Shown: positions 41,589-51,472, counted from the first letter of the stretch. The stretch: DNA of 64,000 nucleotides from CAZHFW01 sp964531675 (GCA_964531675.1 CAZHFW010000010.1:1-64000), one strand, 5' to 3'. Made by a program: numbers and translations. Notes: generated by a model from the sequence alone, not told the origin.

Positions 41589-43145
41589 ATGATCGGAGCG
41601 CAAGGCAGGGGTGCGGACGACAAGCTTCCAGCGAGCATGAAGCCCATTGCGGCAGCAGCCTTCGGGTACGACCAGGCGCGGCACCTGCTCTGGCGTGCGG
41701 GCTTTGGCGGCACCCCCAAGCAGATCCAGACGCTCGCCTCCTGGGGCCCCGAAAAGTCCGTCGACTATCTCCTGAACTTCGATCAGGTGAAGTACGACGC
41801 GCCGGGCTCGAACCTGTTCGATCGCGACATCATGCGCCCTCCCACCGAGGAGGAGCGCCGGATGTACGCCGCGGCGCAGAAGAACAAGGACGAGGATGTT
41901 CTGGCCCAGGCCAGGCTCCGTCGTCAGGAGATGCAGCGCAAGGACCGCCAGCAGATCGCGGAAGTCCAGAAGTGGTGGCTCAAGCGGATGATCGAGTCGC
42001 CGCGCCCCGCGGAAGAGAAGCTGACGCTCTTCTGGCATGGGCACTTTGCGACCAGCTATCGCACGATCGAGAACAGCTACCACATGTACCTGCAGAACGA
42101 GATGTTCCGGGCCAACGCTGCCGGGAGCTTCCGCGAGCTTCTGCGGGGGATCATCCGTGATCCGGCCATGCTGGCGTATCTGAACAACAACCAGAGCCGG
42201 AAGAATCACCCCAACGAGAATCTGGCCCGCGAGATCATGGAGCTCTTCGCGCTGGGCATCGGGAACTACACCGAGAAGGACATCAAGGAGGGCGCGCGGG
42301 CGCTGACCGGATACACCTTCAAGGACGACGAGTTCCAGTTCGACAAGAAGAACCACGACGAAGGGAACAAGACCATCCTGGGCCGCACCGGCCCGATGGA
42401 CGGGGACGACTTCGTCGAGACGATCCTGGCCCAGCCCGCGTGCGCGTACTACATCTCGCGCAGGCTTTACCACTTCTTCGTCGCCGAGCTGCCGCCTCTG
42501 GAGCACACGACCTCGGGCGACACCGAGATCGATCCTGGGTCTCGTGGAGTCATCCGCGAGATGGCCCAGAACCTCGTGAACGCCAAGTACGAGCTCAAGC
42601 CGATGCTCAAGAGGCTCTGGATGAGCGAGCACTTCTACGCGCCAAGGCTCATGAACGAGCAGATCAAGAGCCCCGCGGTTCTGGTCGTCGGCGCGATCCG
42701 CTCGCTCAACACCCCCGCCCGCGACATCGGGATCCTCAACGACGCCATGGACCTGATGGGCCAGAGCATCATGTTCCCGCCGAGCGTGAAGGGATGGGAC
42801 GGCGGACGCTCGTGGATCAACACCTCCACGCTCTTTGTCCGCCAGAACATCATGGCCTTCCTGCTCACCGGGAAGAAGCCCAATGGCTACGACCCCACCG
42901 CGGACACCCTGCCTTACGACCCCATGGATCTGCTCAGCGAGCTGACCAAGGCGGACCCGGCGGCAGCCAGCGATCAGCAGAAGGTCGTGGACTACCTGCT
43001 CAGGCTCACGCTCGGGCGCTCGCCCGAAGCGGCGCGGGCCCAGCTCGGCGCGTTCCTCGCGCAGTTCGGCGGGGCGCTGGACAAGGACATCGTCACCGGG
43101 GCGCTGCTGCTCATCACAGCCATGCCCGAGTATCAGTTGTGCTGA
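41589..43145 (+). CDS. DUF1800 family protein
   Basis: The protein has 518 aa. FGYDQARHLLWRAGFGGTPK, WWLKRMIESPRPAEEKLTLF, WHGHFATSYRTI, NHPNENLAREIMELFALGIG and YTEKDIKEGARALTG are diagnostic of DUF1800 (PF08811). DUF1800 and DUF1501 proteins are almost always encoded together in planctomycetes and other marine bacteria and are thought to be exported, but their biochemical role is not established. ATG 41589 is chosen; ATG 41637 is possible. The DUF1501 gene follows 40 bp downstream, so they form an operon. Confidence 0.92.
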   Translation: MIGAQGRGADDKLPASMKPIAAAAFGYDQARHLLWRAGFGGTPKQIQTLASWGPEKSVDYLLNFDQVKYDAPGSNLFDRDIMRPPTEEERRMYAAAQKNKDEDVLAQARLRRQEMQRKDRQQIAEVQKWWLKRMIESPRPAEEKLTLFWHGHFATSYRTIENSYHMYLQNEMFRANAAGSFRELLRGIIRDPAMLAYLNNNQSRKNHPNENLAREIMELFALGIGNYTEKDIKEGARALTGYTFKDDEFQFDKKNHDEGNKTILGRTGPMDGDDFVETILAQPACAYYISRRLYHFFVAELPPLEHTTSGDTEIDPGSRGVIREMAQNLVNAKYELKPMLKRLWMSEHFYAPRLMNEQIKSPAVLVVGAIRSLNTPARDIGILNDAMDLMGQSIMFPPSVKGWDGGRSWINTSTLFVRQNIMAFLLTGKKPNGYDPTADTLPYDPMDLLSELTKADPAAASDQQKVVDYLLRLTLGRSPEAARAQLGAFLAQFGGALDKDIVTGALLLITAMPEYQLC

Positions 43146-43185
43146 ACGATTCGAAGGTGGGACCGGCTCGTCGGAAGGACCTGCA

Positions 43186-44532
43186 ATGGGCATGAACGAC
43201 CACACAGCTTGGACGCGGCGCGAGTTCATCGGCAACGGGCTGATCATGGCCTCCGCGGCCCTCACGCTCCCCTCATTCCTGCAGCGCTCGGCGCTGGCGC
43301 TCCCCGCAGCAGCCTCGGGCTCGCTCGCGGGTGTGCCCGAAGACCGCATCCTGGTCGTCCTTCAGCTCTCGGGAGGAAACGACGGGCTCAACACCGTCGT
43401 GCCCTACGGCTTTGACGAGTACCACAAGGCCCGTCCCGGAATCGGCATCAAGCCCACCGAGGCGCTCAAGCTCGACTCCCAGGCCGCCGGCGCCGCGGGC
43501 ATCGGTCTGCACCCCGCGATGACCGGGATGAAGGACCTGTACGACGCGGGCCTGCTCTCGGTCGTTCAGGGCGTCGGGTATCCCAATCCGGACCGCTCGC
43601 ACTTCCGCTCGATGGACATCTGGCAGACCGCCGACACCAGCGGCACAGGCGACGGCTGGCTCGGACGCTATCTCGACAGCGAGTGCTGCGGCTACGGCAA
43701 AGGCGAGAGCGGCAAGGCCGAAGCAGCCAAGAAGAACGCCAAGACCGACTCCACCGCGCCGGGCATCGCGATCGGGCGCAGCGCACCCCTGGCCATGCAG
43801 GGACGCTCGTTCAAGCCCGTGAGCTTTGAGAACACGGACCTGTTCCGCTGGATCGGCAACGACATCCACCAGTCGCTCCGCCAGCCTTACCAGGACCTCA
43901 ACCGCCGCGGTGATGGCGGCGCCGAGGCCGCTCCCGACACCAACAGCAACTTCCTGCTGCGCACCGCGCTGGACGCGCAGGTCTCGAGCGATCTGATCCG
44001 CAAGGCGGTCGCGAGCAAGCCTCTGGTCGATTTCCCCGCCAACGAGCTCGGACGCCAGATGGCGATGGTCTCGAGCATGATCCGCGCGGGTCTCCGGACG
44101 CGCGTGTACTACGTCTCGCTCGGCGGGTTCGACACCCACGCGGGCCAGGGCGGCGCTCAGGGTCGCCAGTCCCAGCTTCTCCAGCAGGTCGCGCAGACGC
44201 TCAAGGCGTTCTACGCGGATCTGAAGCAGCAGGGCAACGAAGGCCGCGTGCTCACCATGACCTTCTCCGAGTTCGGGCGTCGCGTCGGACAGAACGCTTC
44301 GGGCGGCACCGACCACGGCACCGCGGCCCCCATGTTCCTGGCGGGCCCCATGGTCAAGCCCGGCGTCTACGGCGAGCACCCCTCGCTCACCGATCTGGAT
44401 CAGGGCGACCTCAAGTACCGCATCGACTTCCGAACGATCTACGCCTCGATCCTCGAGGACTGGATGAAGGTCGACAGCAAGAAGGTCCTCGAAGGAAGCT
44501 TCACGCCCGCCAAGGTGATCAAGAAGGCCTGA
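43186..44532 (+). CDS. DUF1501 family protein with Tat signal
   Basis: The protein has 448 aa. A twin-arginine signal WTRREFIGNGLIMASAALTL implies folded export by Tat. DUF1501 motifs follow: ILVVLQLSGGNDGLNTVVPY, VQGVGYPNPDRSHFRSMDIW, YYVSLGGFDTHAGQ, MTFSEFGRRVGQN and GGTDHGTAAPMFLAG. The fold is alkaline-phosphatase/sulfatase-like. It is encoded directly after its usual DUF1800 partner. Function is unknown, and no regulatory site is visible. Confidence 0.92.
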   Translation: MGMNDHTAWTRREFIGNGLIMASAALTLPSFLQRSALALPAAASGSLAGVPEDRILVVLQLSGGNDGLNTVVPYGFDEYHKARPGIGIKPTEALKLDSQAAGAAGIGLHPAMTGMKDLYDAGLLSVVQGVGYPNPDRSHFRSMDIWQTADTSGTGDGWLGRYLDSECCGYGKGESGKAEAAKKNAKTDSTAPGIAIGRSAPLAMQGRSFKPVSFENTDLFRWIGNDIHQSLRQPYQDLNRRGDGGAEAAPDTNSNFLLRTALDAQVSSDLIRKAVASKPLVDFPANELGRQMAMVSSMIRAGLRTRVYYVSLGGFDTHAGQGGAQGRQSQLLQQVAQTLKAFYADLKQQGNEGRVLTMTFSEFGRRVGQNASGGTDHGTAAPMFLAGPMVKPGVYGEHPSLTDLDQGDLKYRIDFRTIYASILEDWMKVDSKKVLEGSFTPAKVIKKA

Positions 44533-44571
44533 ACACGCTCGGCGACCTTCGTGTGAAAGACGCCAGCCCGC

Positions 44572-46869
44572 TCACTTGGCGGGGCTGAGCGAGGTCAGTC
44601 CGACGTCGATGTACTGGCCGCCCTTGGTCTGGGCGCAGTGCACCGCGATCGTGACGGGTTTGCCCGCGACCAGTTCGGCAGCAGCCTCGGGCTCGATGGG
44701 CACGAGCTTGTAGCTCATGGTGTAGCCCTTGAGTCGGGCCGCGAGCTTGCCGTTGATGTAGACCTCGGCGTCCTCGTCATGGTGGATCGCCAGGTTGGGA
44801 ACGCCGGTGATCGCCGCGGGCGTGACCACGCGCCGCATCCAGATTTCCTGGGTATTCCACTCGGTCCCGATGATCGCGCCGGGCGTGCCCTTGGTGCCGA
44901 AGCCTCCCTTGCCTGTGCGCCAGGAGCCCGCGTCGAAGTCGGTCGCGGTCCAGTTGTCCGCGGGCTTCTCGGTCACGAAGCGCCAGGGCTCGCCCGCGTC
45001 GGCGTTGGGCTCACCCGCGTGCGGCATGACGATGGAGATCACGCCCGCCTTGGCCTGCAGTTCCGCGGTGTCGTCGTGGACTTTGTCGGGATTGATCTTC
45101 CAGATGGCGCGGTCGTAGGTCATCCAGCCATTGACTTCGATCTCGACGTCCGTGGTCTGCGTGTAGACCGCCGCGGACAGCCCCTGCGCGATCAGGAGCG
45201 GGAGCTGGTGGATCTGATCCAGGTACGCCGCGGTGAGCTCGTCCGCGGACTTGTACGAGACATAGCCCCAGTTGTCCGTGAGCACCCAGGTGTGGCCCGG
45301 GACGGGAAGGCCGAGCCCGCCGTACTCGCCAAGCACCGCGGCGCGGGTCGGTTGCAAAGGAGGTGTGCCCGGACCCGGGTAGATATGGACATCGAGCACA
45401 TCGCCATTGCCGGTGTCCGTCCAGCCGCTGGCGCAGTTGACCAGGCGTGACGGGTCCATCTGCTTGACGATGTCGGTGAGCGACTTGGCCCACTCAAGAT
45501 CGTTCTGCCCCCAGCCTTCGTTCATGGGGACCCACATCACGATCGAGGGATGGTTCCAGCGTCCTTGCACCATCCGGTGGAGTTCGACCTCGAAGTTCTG
45601 CTTCCACTCGGTCGTCAGCGCGGGCAGGTGCTGGTCGTCCTTGGTCTTGAAGAACGCGCTGGGCATGTCTTGCCAGACCATCACGCCGAGCTGATCGCAC
45701 AGGTAGTAGAACCGGTCAGGCTCCACCTTCACGTGCTTGCGGAGCATGTTCCCGCCCATGCGCTTCACCGCGAGGATGTCGAACTTCATCGCTTCTTCGT
45801 TGGGCGCCGTGTAGAGCCCATCGGGCCAGAATCCCTGGTCGAGCGGGCCGAACATGAACGTGGCGACGCCGTTGACCGCGAGGCGGTTGATCCCGCGATC
45901 ATTGACGACCGACACGTCTCGGAGCCCGAAGTAGCTCCCGACTTCATCCATGAGCACGCCGTCGCGCAGGAGCCTGATTTTCAGGGCGTACAGCGTGGGA
46001 TGGTCGGGGGTCCACAGTTCGAGGGTCGGGATGGAGAACGTGACCGCCTGACGGCGTGTGGGCAGGTTGGCGCCGCTGGCGAGCACCTGCCCATCCTTGA
46101 GGATCTCGATCTCGAGCCGGTCGCTCGGCCTGACTTCCTTGAGGGACTCAAGCTCTTCGATGATGTGCGTGAGCGAGACGGTGACCGAGCGCGTCTTGGA
46201 GACGGTGTCGATCTTCACGCCGCCGATGGCGACCTTGGGCGTGGGCTCGAGCCAGACGGTCTGCCAGATGCCGGTGGTGGGGGTGTACCAGATGCCGCTG
46301 GGCTTGTCCCACTGCTTGCCGCGAGGCTGGCCTCCCGAGTCGCCCGGATCGGTGACGAGCACTTCGACGGTGTTCGGTCCGTCCTTCACGAGCGCGGTGA
46401 TGTCGAAAGAGAAGCTGTCGTATCCGCCCTTGTGCTCGCCGACCTTGGAGCCATTGACCAGGACGGTGGTCTGCCAGTCGACAGCTCCGAAGTGCAGGTT
46501 CACGCGCTGGCTGTTGGTGCGCCAGTCGGCAGGGACCTCGAAGGTTCGCCGGTAGCGCAGCGTCTGGTCCTTGCTCACCCGCCGCGCAACGCCCGAGAGG
46601 GCAGACTCGACGGGGAACGGGACCAGGATCTTGCCATCCCACTTCTCAGGCGCATCGGCGCCCTCGTGGATGGCGTACTCCCAAAGGCCATTGAGGTTCA
46701 TCCAGCGTTCACGCGTGAGCTGTGGGCGTGGATACTCAGGCCAGGCCTTGTTCGGGTCGACGTCCTTGGCCCAGCGGGTTTTGAGCGTGCCTTCGACAGG
46801 CTTCCAGTCCTGGGCCAACAGGGCCAGCGCGAGGGAGGCGGACGCGACGAGGGCGAGCAGGAGCCGCAT
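44572..46869 (-). CDS. Secreted glycoside hydrolase family 2 enzyme
   Basis: The protein has 765 aa from ATG 46869, which gives a clean signal peptide (LLLALVASASLALALLAQ); GTG 46908 would add 13 residues. The sugar-binding (jelly roll), Ig-like and TIM-barrel domains of GH2 are present: WMNLNGLWEYAI, RYRRTFEVPADW, VDWQTTVLVNG and NMLRKHVKVEP. VPMNEGWGQN carries the general acid/base Glu after Asn, and VLGEYGGLG carries the probable nucleophile Glu. A C-terminal beta domain follows. It cleaves beta-linked galactosides, mannosides or glucuronides; which one is not clear. It follows waaA on the same strand by 39 bp. Confidence 0.88.
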   Translation of the reverse strand: MRLLLALVASASLALALLAQDWKPVEGTLKTRWAKDVDPNKAWPEYPRPQLTRERWMNLNGLWEYAIHEGADAPEKWDGKILVPFPVESALSGVARRVSKDQTLRYRRTFEVPADWRTNSQRVNLHFGAVDWQTTVLVNGSKVGEHKGGYDSFSFDITALVKDGPNTVEVLVTDPGDSGGQPRGKQWDKPSGIWYTPTTGIWQTVWLEPTPKVAIGGVKIDTVSKTRSVTVSLTHIIEELESLKEVRPSDRLEIEILKDGQVLASGANLPTRRQAVTFSIPTLELWTPDHPTLYALKIRLLRDGVLMDEVGSYFGLRDVSVVNDRGINRLAVNGVATFMFGPLDQGFWPDGLYTAPNEEAMKFDILAVKRMGGNMLRKHVKVEPDRFYYLCDQLGVMVWQDMPSAFFKTKDDQHLPALTTEWKQNFEVELHRMVQGRWNHPSIVMWVPMNEGWGQNDLEWAKSLTDIVKQMDPSRLVNCASGWTDTGNGDVLDVHIYPGPGTPPLQPTRAAVLGEYGGLGLPVPGHTWVLTDNWGYVSYKSADELTAAYLDQIHQLPLLIAQGLSAAVYTQTTDVEIEVNGWMTYDRAIWKINPDKVHDDTAELQAKAGVISIVMPHAGEPNADAGEPWRFVTEKPADNWTATDFDAGSWRTGKGGFGTKGTPGAIIGTEWNTQEIWMRRVVTPAAITGVPNLAIHHDEDAEVYINGKLAARLKGYTMSYKLVPIEPEAAAELVAGKPVTIAVHCAQTKGGQYIDVGLTSLSPAK

Positions 46870-46908
46870 GGGCAGTGGTTCCGCGGAGTGTGACGCGGAC
46901 AGCGACAC

Positions 46909-48183
46909 TCACCGCGTGGGAGCGGCTGCCCGCGCCATCGACAATACCAGCTGCGCGTGGCGTTCGCTCGCACCTTGCTGGGAACGGATGCAGGATTGTC
47001 CCGCCTTGGCCAATGCAGCCCTTCGCCCCGGATCCGCGAGCAGCTCGGCGATGAGGCCAGGGAGCGTCTGGCGCGTGGCCCGGCACAGGCCGCCCGCACG
47101 CTCAAGGGCGTCGACGATGTGCCGGAAGTCGCTGACCGCGGGGCCGATGATCGCGGCCTTGCCCAGGCCGATGGGCTCGATCGGATCCGAGCCGAAGAGC
47201 TCCCCGAACGAACGCCCGATGATGACCAGATCCGCCAGCGCATAGGCCGCTCGAAGCTCCCCGATCGTGTCCAGCAGGAAGCGTTCGGTTCCGGGTGCTG
47301 CGACCTGCCCCGAGCTTCGCCTCACGCAGGCGCTGGGAACGCCGGTCTTGGGCGCGCGAAGGTCGCGCTCGGCCTGATCGAACCACTCGGGCTTGCGGGG
47401 AGCGCACAAGAGCTGGACTCCCGCGGGCACCGCCTCGTGCAGCAGCGCGTGTTCATCCGGCGCAGTCGAGCCCGCGACGATCAGCGGCCGGGAGCGATCG
47501 ATCCCCATCGCGCGGGCCAGCTCCGCTGCTTTGGGCGTCGAGGCGACCGGGTCGGCGTCGGACGCCAGCACGTTGCCCGCGTCGAACTTCATCGATCCCG
47601 TGATGAAGCATCGGTTGGGTTTGACGCCCATGTACTCAAAGCGTGCGGCGTAGTCGGGGTCCTGCACCGCCGCAAAGTCGAGAGCTGCGAAGCGTTTCCC
47701 GATGATCGGGCGGATCTTGCGATAGCCCTTGAAGGACCGCTCGCTCAAACGCCCATTGATCACGCCGATCGGGATGTGCCGCCTGACGCATGCGTCCACG
47801 AAGTTGGGCCAGAGCTCGAGTTCAACCAGCGCCACCGCGTCGGGCTTGGCCAGATCCAGAAAGCGGTTCACGCTCCGCGAGAAGTCCAGCGGATACCGGC
47901 GGACCAGCGCGGTGCTCGAGAAGAGCTCGCGGGCGCGGGCGATGCCGGTGTCCGTGCCCACGGTCACGATGACCTCCGCGTGCGGCGTCAGCAAGGGCAC
48001 GAGCTGGCGAAGGGCGTTCACCTCGCCCACCGAGACCGCGTGCAGCATCACGCGCGGGCGCGTCTTGGCGGGCAACGGCTCGACATGCCCGAACCGCTCG
48101 CGCCACCCTCCCCGGGCCTTGCGGGCCCACACGGGGGCGGTCAGTCCGACCAGGGCGATGTACCCGACGTCGAGGGCGTTCAT
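46909..48183 (-). CDS. waaA: 3-deoxy-D-manno-octulosonic acid (Kdo) transferase
   Basis: The protein has 424 aa. Family features are PRVMLHAVSVGEVNALRQLV, IVTVGTDTGIARAR, YPLDFSRSVNRFLDLAKPDA, VALVELELWPNFVDAC, INGRLSERSFKGY, IVAGSTAPDEHALL and RSFGELFGSDPIEPIGLGKA. WaaA adds Kdo from CMP-Kdo to lipid A at the inner membrane, so the organism makes LPS. The N-terminal hydrophobic stretch is the usual membrane anchor. It lies upstream of the GH2 gene and divergent from the permease gene. Confidence 0.92.
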   Translation of the reverse strand: MNALDVGYIALVGLTAPVWARKARGGWRERFGHVEPLPAKTRPRVMLHAVSVGEVNALRQLVPLLTPHAEVIVTVGTDTGIARARELFSSTALVRRYPLDFSRSVNRFLDLAKPDAVALVELELWPNFVDACVRRHIPIGVINGRLSERSFKGYRKIRPIIGKRFAALDFAAVQDPDYAARFEYMGVKPNRCFITGSMKFDAGNVLASDADPVASTPKAAELARAMGIDRSRPLIVAGSTAPDEHALLHEAVPAGVQLLCAPRKPEWFDQAERDLRAPKTGVPSACVRRSSGQVAAPGTERFLLDTIGELRAAYALADLVIIGRSFGELFGSDPIEPIGLGKAAIIGPAVSDFRHIVDALERAGGLCRATRQTLPGLIAELLADPGRRAALAKAGQSCIRSQQGASERHAQLVLSMARAAAPTR

Positions 48184-48324
48184 GCGGAAGGGCGAACTTT
48201 ACGCGAGCCCCGCTCCACGCGCCGGATGCTGGGGTGGGAACACCCCCGAAACCGATATGCTGAGCGTTCGGCCCGCGCCGGCCGCGATTCTTGCGCCGGG
48301 CAGGCCCATTCCCGGGGGTCGCGC

Positions 48325-49878
48325 ATGCACACGCCCGCGTCTTCTGCCAGCACGTCAGGCCTGCCTGCCGACGTCCTCGCCAGCCCGCTCTTCAACGCCG
48401 ACCTGGCCCCGGTCCCGCCCGAAAAACGCAACTGGACCCTTTACGCGTTCGCCGCGCTGTGGATCAGCATGGCCCACTGCATCCCCACCTACATGCTCGC
48501 GGGCGGCCTGGTCGCCCAAGGCATGAACTGGTGGCAGTCCTTGCTCACCATCGGCCTGGGCAACGTCATCGTGCTGGTCCCGATCCTCCTCAATGCCCAC
48601 CCCGGCACCAAATACGGCATCCCCTTCCCGGTCCTGGCCCGCTCCTCATTCGGAACCCTCGGCGCCAACATCCCCGCGGTGCTCCGCGCCATCGTCGCCT
48701 GCGGCTGGTTCGGCATTCAGACCTACATCGGAGGCGAAGCGGTCCGCACGTTCCTGGTCGTCGCCTGGCCCGGGTTCGATCACCTCGGAGGCGACTTCCT
48801 CCTCATGGGGCTCACCCTCCCCAAGCTCATCACGTTCCTGCTCTTCTGGGGCGTGAACATGGCGATCATCCTCTGGGGGATGAACACCGTCCGCATCTTC
48901 GAGAACTGGGCGGCGCCGCTCGTGCTCGTGCTCGTGATGGCGATGGTCCTGCTGATCTGGATCGTGCGCAAGGCCGGAGGCGTGGGCGAGATGCTCACGC
49001 GTCCTTCGCAGTTCAAGTCGACCGCCGAGTTCTGGAAGATCTTCGTGCCCTCGCTCACGGGCATGATCGGGTTCTGGGCGACGCTCTCGCTCAACATCCC
49101 GGACTTCACTCGCTTCGGCCGAGGCCAGCGCGAGCAGATGATCGGGCAGACGCTCGGCCTTCCCACGACCATGATCGCGTTCTCCGCGATGGCGGTCATC
49201 ATCACGAGTGCCGCCGAATCCCTGCTCAAGGGCGTGGATCCCAAGACGCTCTGGGATCCCGTCGTGGTCCTGTCGCACATCACGTCGACGACGCCTCCCC
49301 CGGGCATGGACACGCCGCTCTTGGCATCCGGGGGCGTGCGCTTCGTCGTCGCGGTGCTGGCGCTGGTGGGGGTGGGCCTGGCGACGCTGGCGACCAACAT
49401 CGCAGCCAACGTGGTGAGCCCCGCCAACGACTTTGCCAACATGGCGCCGCGGTTCATCTCGTTCCGCACCGGCGCGATCATCACGGGCGTGCTCGGCATC
49501 GTGATCATGCCCTGGAAGCTCCTGGCCAGCGCGGATGTGTACATCTTCGAGTGGCTCGTGGGCTATTCAGCGCTGCTCGGACCGATTGCGGGGATCATGA
49601 TCGCCGACTACTGGCTCATCCGCCGTCGGGAGCTTGATGTCGCGGATCTCTACCGCGTCAGCGGGCGCTACCGCCGGTTCAATCCGGTCGCGATCGTGGC
49701 GCTGGTCGTCGGGATCGCGCCAAACGTGCCAGGGTTCCTGAAGCAGGTGCACGTCTTGCAGGGCGAGCGCAACTTCTTCGATGCGCTGTACGTGTACGCG
49801 TGGTTCACCGGCGTCTTGATCGCGGGCGCGGTGTATCTGATGGGCATGAAGATGGCAGCCAAGACATCGCGGGCATGA
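48325..49878 (+). CDS. NCS1-family nucleobase permease
   Basis: The protein has 517 aa. NCS1 features include the N-terminal NADLAPVPPEKRNWTLYAFA, TM1 SMAHCIPTYMLAGGLVAQGM, VPILLNAHPGTKYGIPFPVL, FGIQTYIGGEA, TLSLNIPDFTRFGRGQ and ANVVSPANDFANMAP, with about 12 TM segments. The family imports uracil, cytosine, allantoin, hydantoins or thiamine with Na+ or H+. It sits tail-to-tail with a full reductive pyrimidine degradation operon, so uracil, thymine or dihydropyrimidines are the most likely substrates (inference). ATG 48325 follows CCGGGGG. Confidence 0.9.
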   Translation: MHTPASSASTSGLPADVLASPLFNADLAPVPPEKRNWTLYAFAALWISMAHCIPTYMLAGGLVAQGMNWWQSLLTIGLGNVIVLVPILLNAHPGTKYGIPFPVLARSSFGTLGANIPAVLRAIVACGWFGIQTYIGGEAVRTFLVVAWPGFDHLGGDFLLMGLTLPKLITFLLFWGVNMAIILWGMNTVRIFENWAAPLVLVLVMAMVLLIWIVRKAGGVGEMLTRPSQFKSTAEFWKIFVPSLTGMIGFWATLSLNIPDFTRFGRGQREQMIGQTLGLPTTMIAFSAMAVIITSAAESLLKGVDPKTLWDPVVVLSHITSTTPPPGMDTPLLASGGVRFVVAVLALVGVGLATLATNIAANVVSPANDFANMAPRFISFRTGAIITGVLGIVIMPWKLLASADVYIFEWLVGYSALLGPIAGIMIADYWLIRRRELDVADLYRVSGRYRRFNPVAIVALVVGIAPNVPGFLKQVHVLQGERNFFDALYVYAWFTGVLIAGAVYLMGMKMAAKTSRA

Positions 49879-49893
49879 TGCGGGCAAGCGCAT

Positions 49894-50003
49894 CAGAGCC
49901 GAGCGGCGCAAGCCGCCGGCCGCCGGTCTTCGGCGCACGATCCTGAGTCCTGGGCCCTCGGCGCTGCGAGCGTCCTGCCGGTCGCTTGCGCGACGCGGCT
50001 CTG
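49894..50003. repeat. Long imperfect inverted repeat between convergent genes
   Basis: CAGAGCCGAGCGGCGCAAG (49894-49912) is complementary at 17 of 19 positions to CTTGCGCGACGCGGCTCTG (49985-50003), with further GC-rich inverted segments between. The hairpin could terminate both the permease and the pyrimidine-degradation operon. There is no T-run. A degenerate transposon remnant is a less likely alternative. Confidence 0.55.
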
Positions 50004-50006
50004 ACG

Positions 50007-51332
50007 TCAGCCCTCAAACGCCTCGTCCACGATCGCAAGGCCCTTGTCCACGATGTCCATGGCCTCGGCCAGCTGCGCCTCGTTGATGCACAAGGGGGGG
50101 TTGCACATGATGCCGCCCCACTGGAGCACCGTGAACAGGCCGTTCTCCTTGAAGAACTTGCCCACCTTGGGCATGACCGGGTGCGTCCCGGCGTAGGGAA
50201 CCAGGTACTCGTTCTTTGAGTTCTTGCGGAGCTCGATGAGCCCGAAGAGCCCGATGTTCCTGCACTCGCGCACGCACTTGTGCTTGCCCTTGAGGCGGTC
50301 CATGTGCCCGCGCATCAGCGAGCCCATCTTGGCCGCGTTCTCGATCATGCCCTCGTTCACGAGCACGTCGATGGCCGCCTCGGCCGCTGCGAGGCACATC
50401 GGGTGGGCGTTGTAGGTCAGGCCGCCCCAGAACACGTTCTCGCGGAAGTGGTTGGCGATGCGATCGCTCACCGCCATGACGCCCAGAGGCATGTACGAAC
50501 TGGTGAGCCCCTTGGCCATCGTCACGATGTCGGGCACGATGTCGCCGTGCTGGAAGGCAAAGAGCTTCCCCGTGCGACCAAATCCGCACATGATCTCATC
50601 GCAGATGAGCAGGATGCCGTGCTTGTCGAGCAGGGCCTTGAGCCCCTTGAGATACCCCGCCGGCGGCGGCAGGATCCCGTTGGTCCCGGTGACGGTCTCG
50701 ATGATCATCGCCGCGATGTTCTTGGGCCCCTCGTACTGGATGACCTCTTCGAGATACTTCAGGTTGTTCGCGACGATCTCCGCGTCCGACGAGCCGAACG
50801 AGAACTCGTAGGGCTTGGGATCCATCACGCGCACGACGCCCGCCATCCCGGGCTCGTTGGGCCAACGGCGGGGATCGCCGGTCAGTGAGATCGCCCCGTG
50901 GGTCGCGCCGTGATAGCTCCGGTAGCGCGTCAGAATCTTGTGCCGCCCCGTGAACAGGCGCGCCGCCTTCACCGCGTTCTCGTTGGCTTCCGCGCCGCCC
51001 AGCGTGTAGAAGAACGTGTTGAGATCCCCGGGCACCAGCTCCGCGAGCTTCCTGGAGAGCCTGGCCCGCACCGCGGTCGCCATCCCCGGATACGCGTACG
51101 CGAGCTCCGCGGCCTGATCCTGGATCGCCTTGATGACCTTCGGGTGCCCGTGCCCGATGTTCACGCTCATGAGCTGGCTGTTGAAGTCGATCCAGCGCCT
51201 GCCCTCGGGGGAGTACAGATAAATCCCCTCGGCACGCGCGACCGGAATCGGATCCACCTTGCCCGTGGCGGACCACGAGAAAAGCGAGTACTTGAGGCAG
51301 GCGTCGATCATTTCCTGGGAGGACATGGGCAT
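50007..51332 (-). CDS. Class III omega-aminotransferase (beta-alanine:pyruvate type)
   Basis: The protein has 441 aa. PLP fold type I class III motifs are present: WIDFNSQLMSVNIGHGHPKV, FFYTLGGAEANENAVKAAR, SYHGATHGAISLTGD, LLICDEIMCGFGRTGKLFAF and the PLP lysine in TMAKGLTSSYMPLG. As the last gene of the pyrimidine operon it most likely converts beta-alanine or beta-aminoisobutyrate, the products of beta-ureidopropionase, to malonate semialdehyde or methylmalonate semialdehyde. It is cytoplasmic. It is separated from the dehydrogenase gene by 140 bp containing a hairpin. Confidence 0.88.
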   Translation of the reverse strand: MPMSSQEMIDACLKYSLFSWSATGKVDPIPVARAEGIYLYSPEGRRWIDFNSQLMSVNIGHGHPKVIKAIQDQAAELAYAYPGMATAVRARLSRKLAELVPGDLNTFFYTLGGAEANENAVKAARLFTGRHKILTRYRSYHGATHGAISLTGDPRRWPNEPGMAGVVRVMDPKPYEFSFGSSDAEIVANNLKYLEEVIQYEGPKNIAAMIIETVTGTNGILPPPAGYLKGLKALLDKHGILLICDEIMCGFGRTGKLFAFQHGDIVPDIVTMAKGLTSSYMPLGVMAVSDRIANHFRENVFWGGLTYNAHPMCLAAAEAAIDVLVNEGMIENAAKMGSLMRGHMDRLKGKHKCVRECRNIGLFGLIELRKNSKNEYLVPYAGTHPVMPKVGKFFKENGLFTVLQWGGIMCNPPLCINEAQLAEAMDIVDKGLAIVDEAFEG

Positions 51333-51370
51333 GGGAGGGCTTTCTGAAATGAAATCAGCAAATCCGCAGC

Positions 51371-51458
51371 GCGAAAAAGCAGCAAATCAAGGCAGGGTGC
51401 GGAAGCGGTGGGGGCTGGGACGAAGGGGTTTTCATGTGCTGCTTTGCTGCTTTTCCGC
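51371..51458. repeat. Intercistronic inverted repeat in the pyrimidine operon
   Basis: GCGAAAAAGCAGCAAA (51371-51386) is complementary at 15 of 16 positions to TTTGCTGCTTTTCCGC (51443-51458). It lies in the 140-bp gap between the dehydrogenase and aminotransferase genes. It may be an mRNA-stabilising, processing or partial-termination hairpin that sets the level of the last gene. Confidence 0.55.
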
Positions 51459-51472
51459 TTTGCTGCTCTTCT

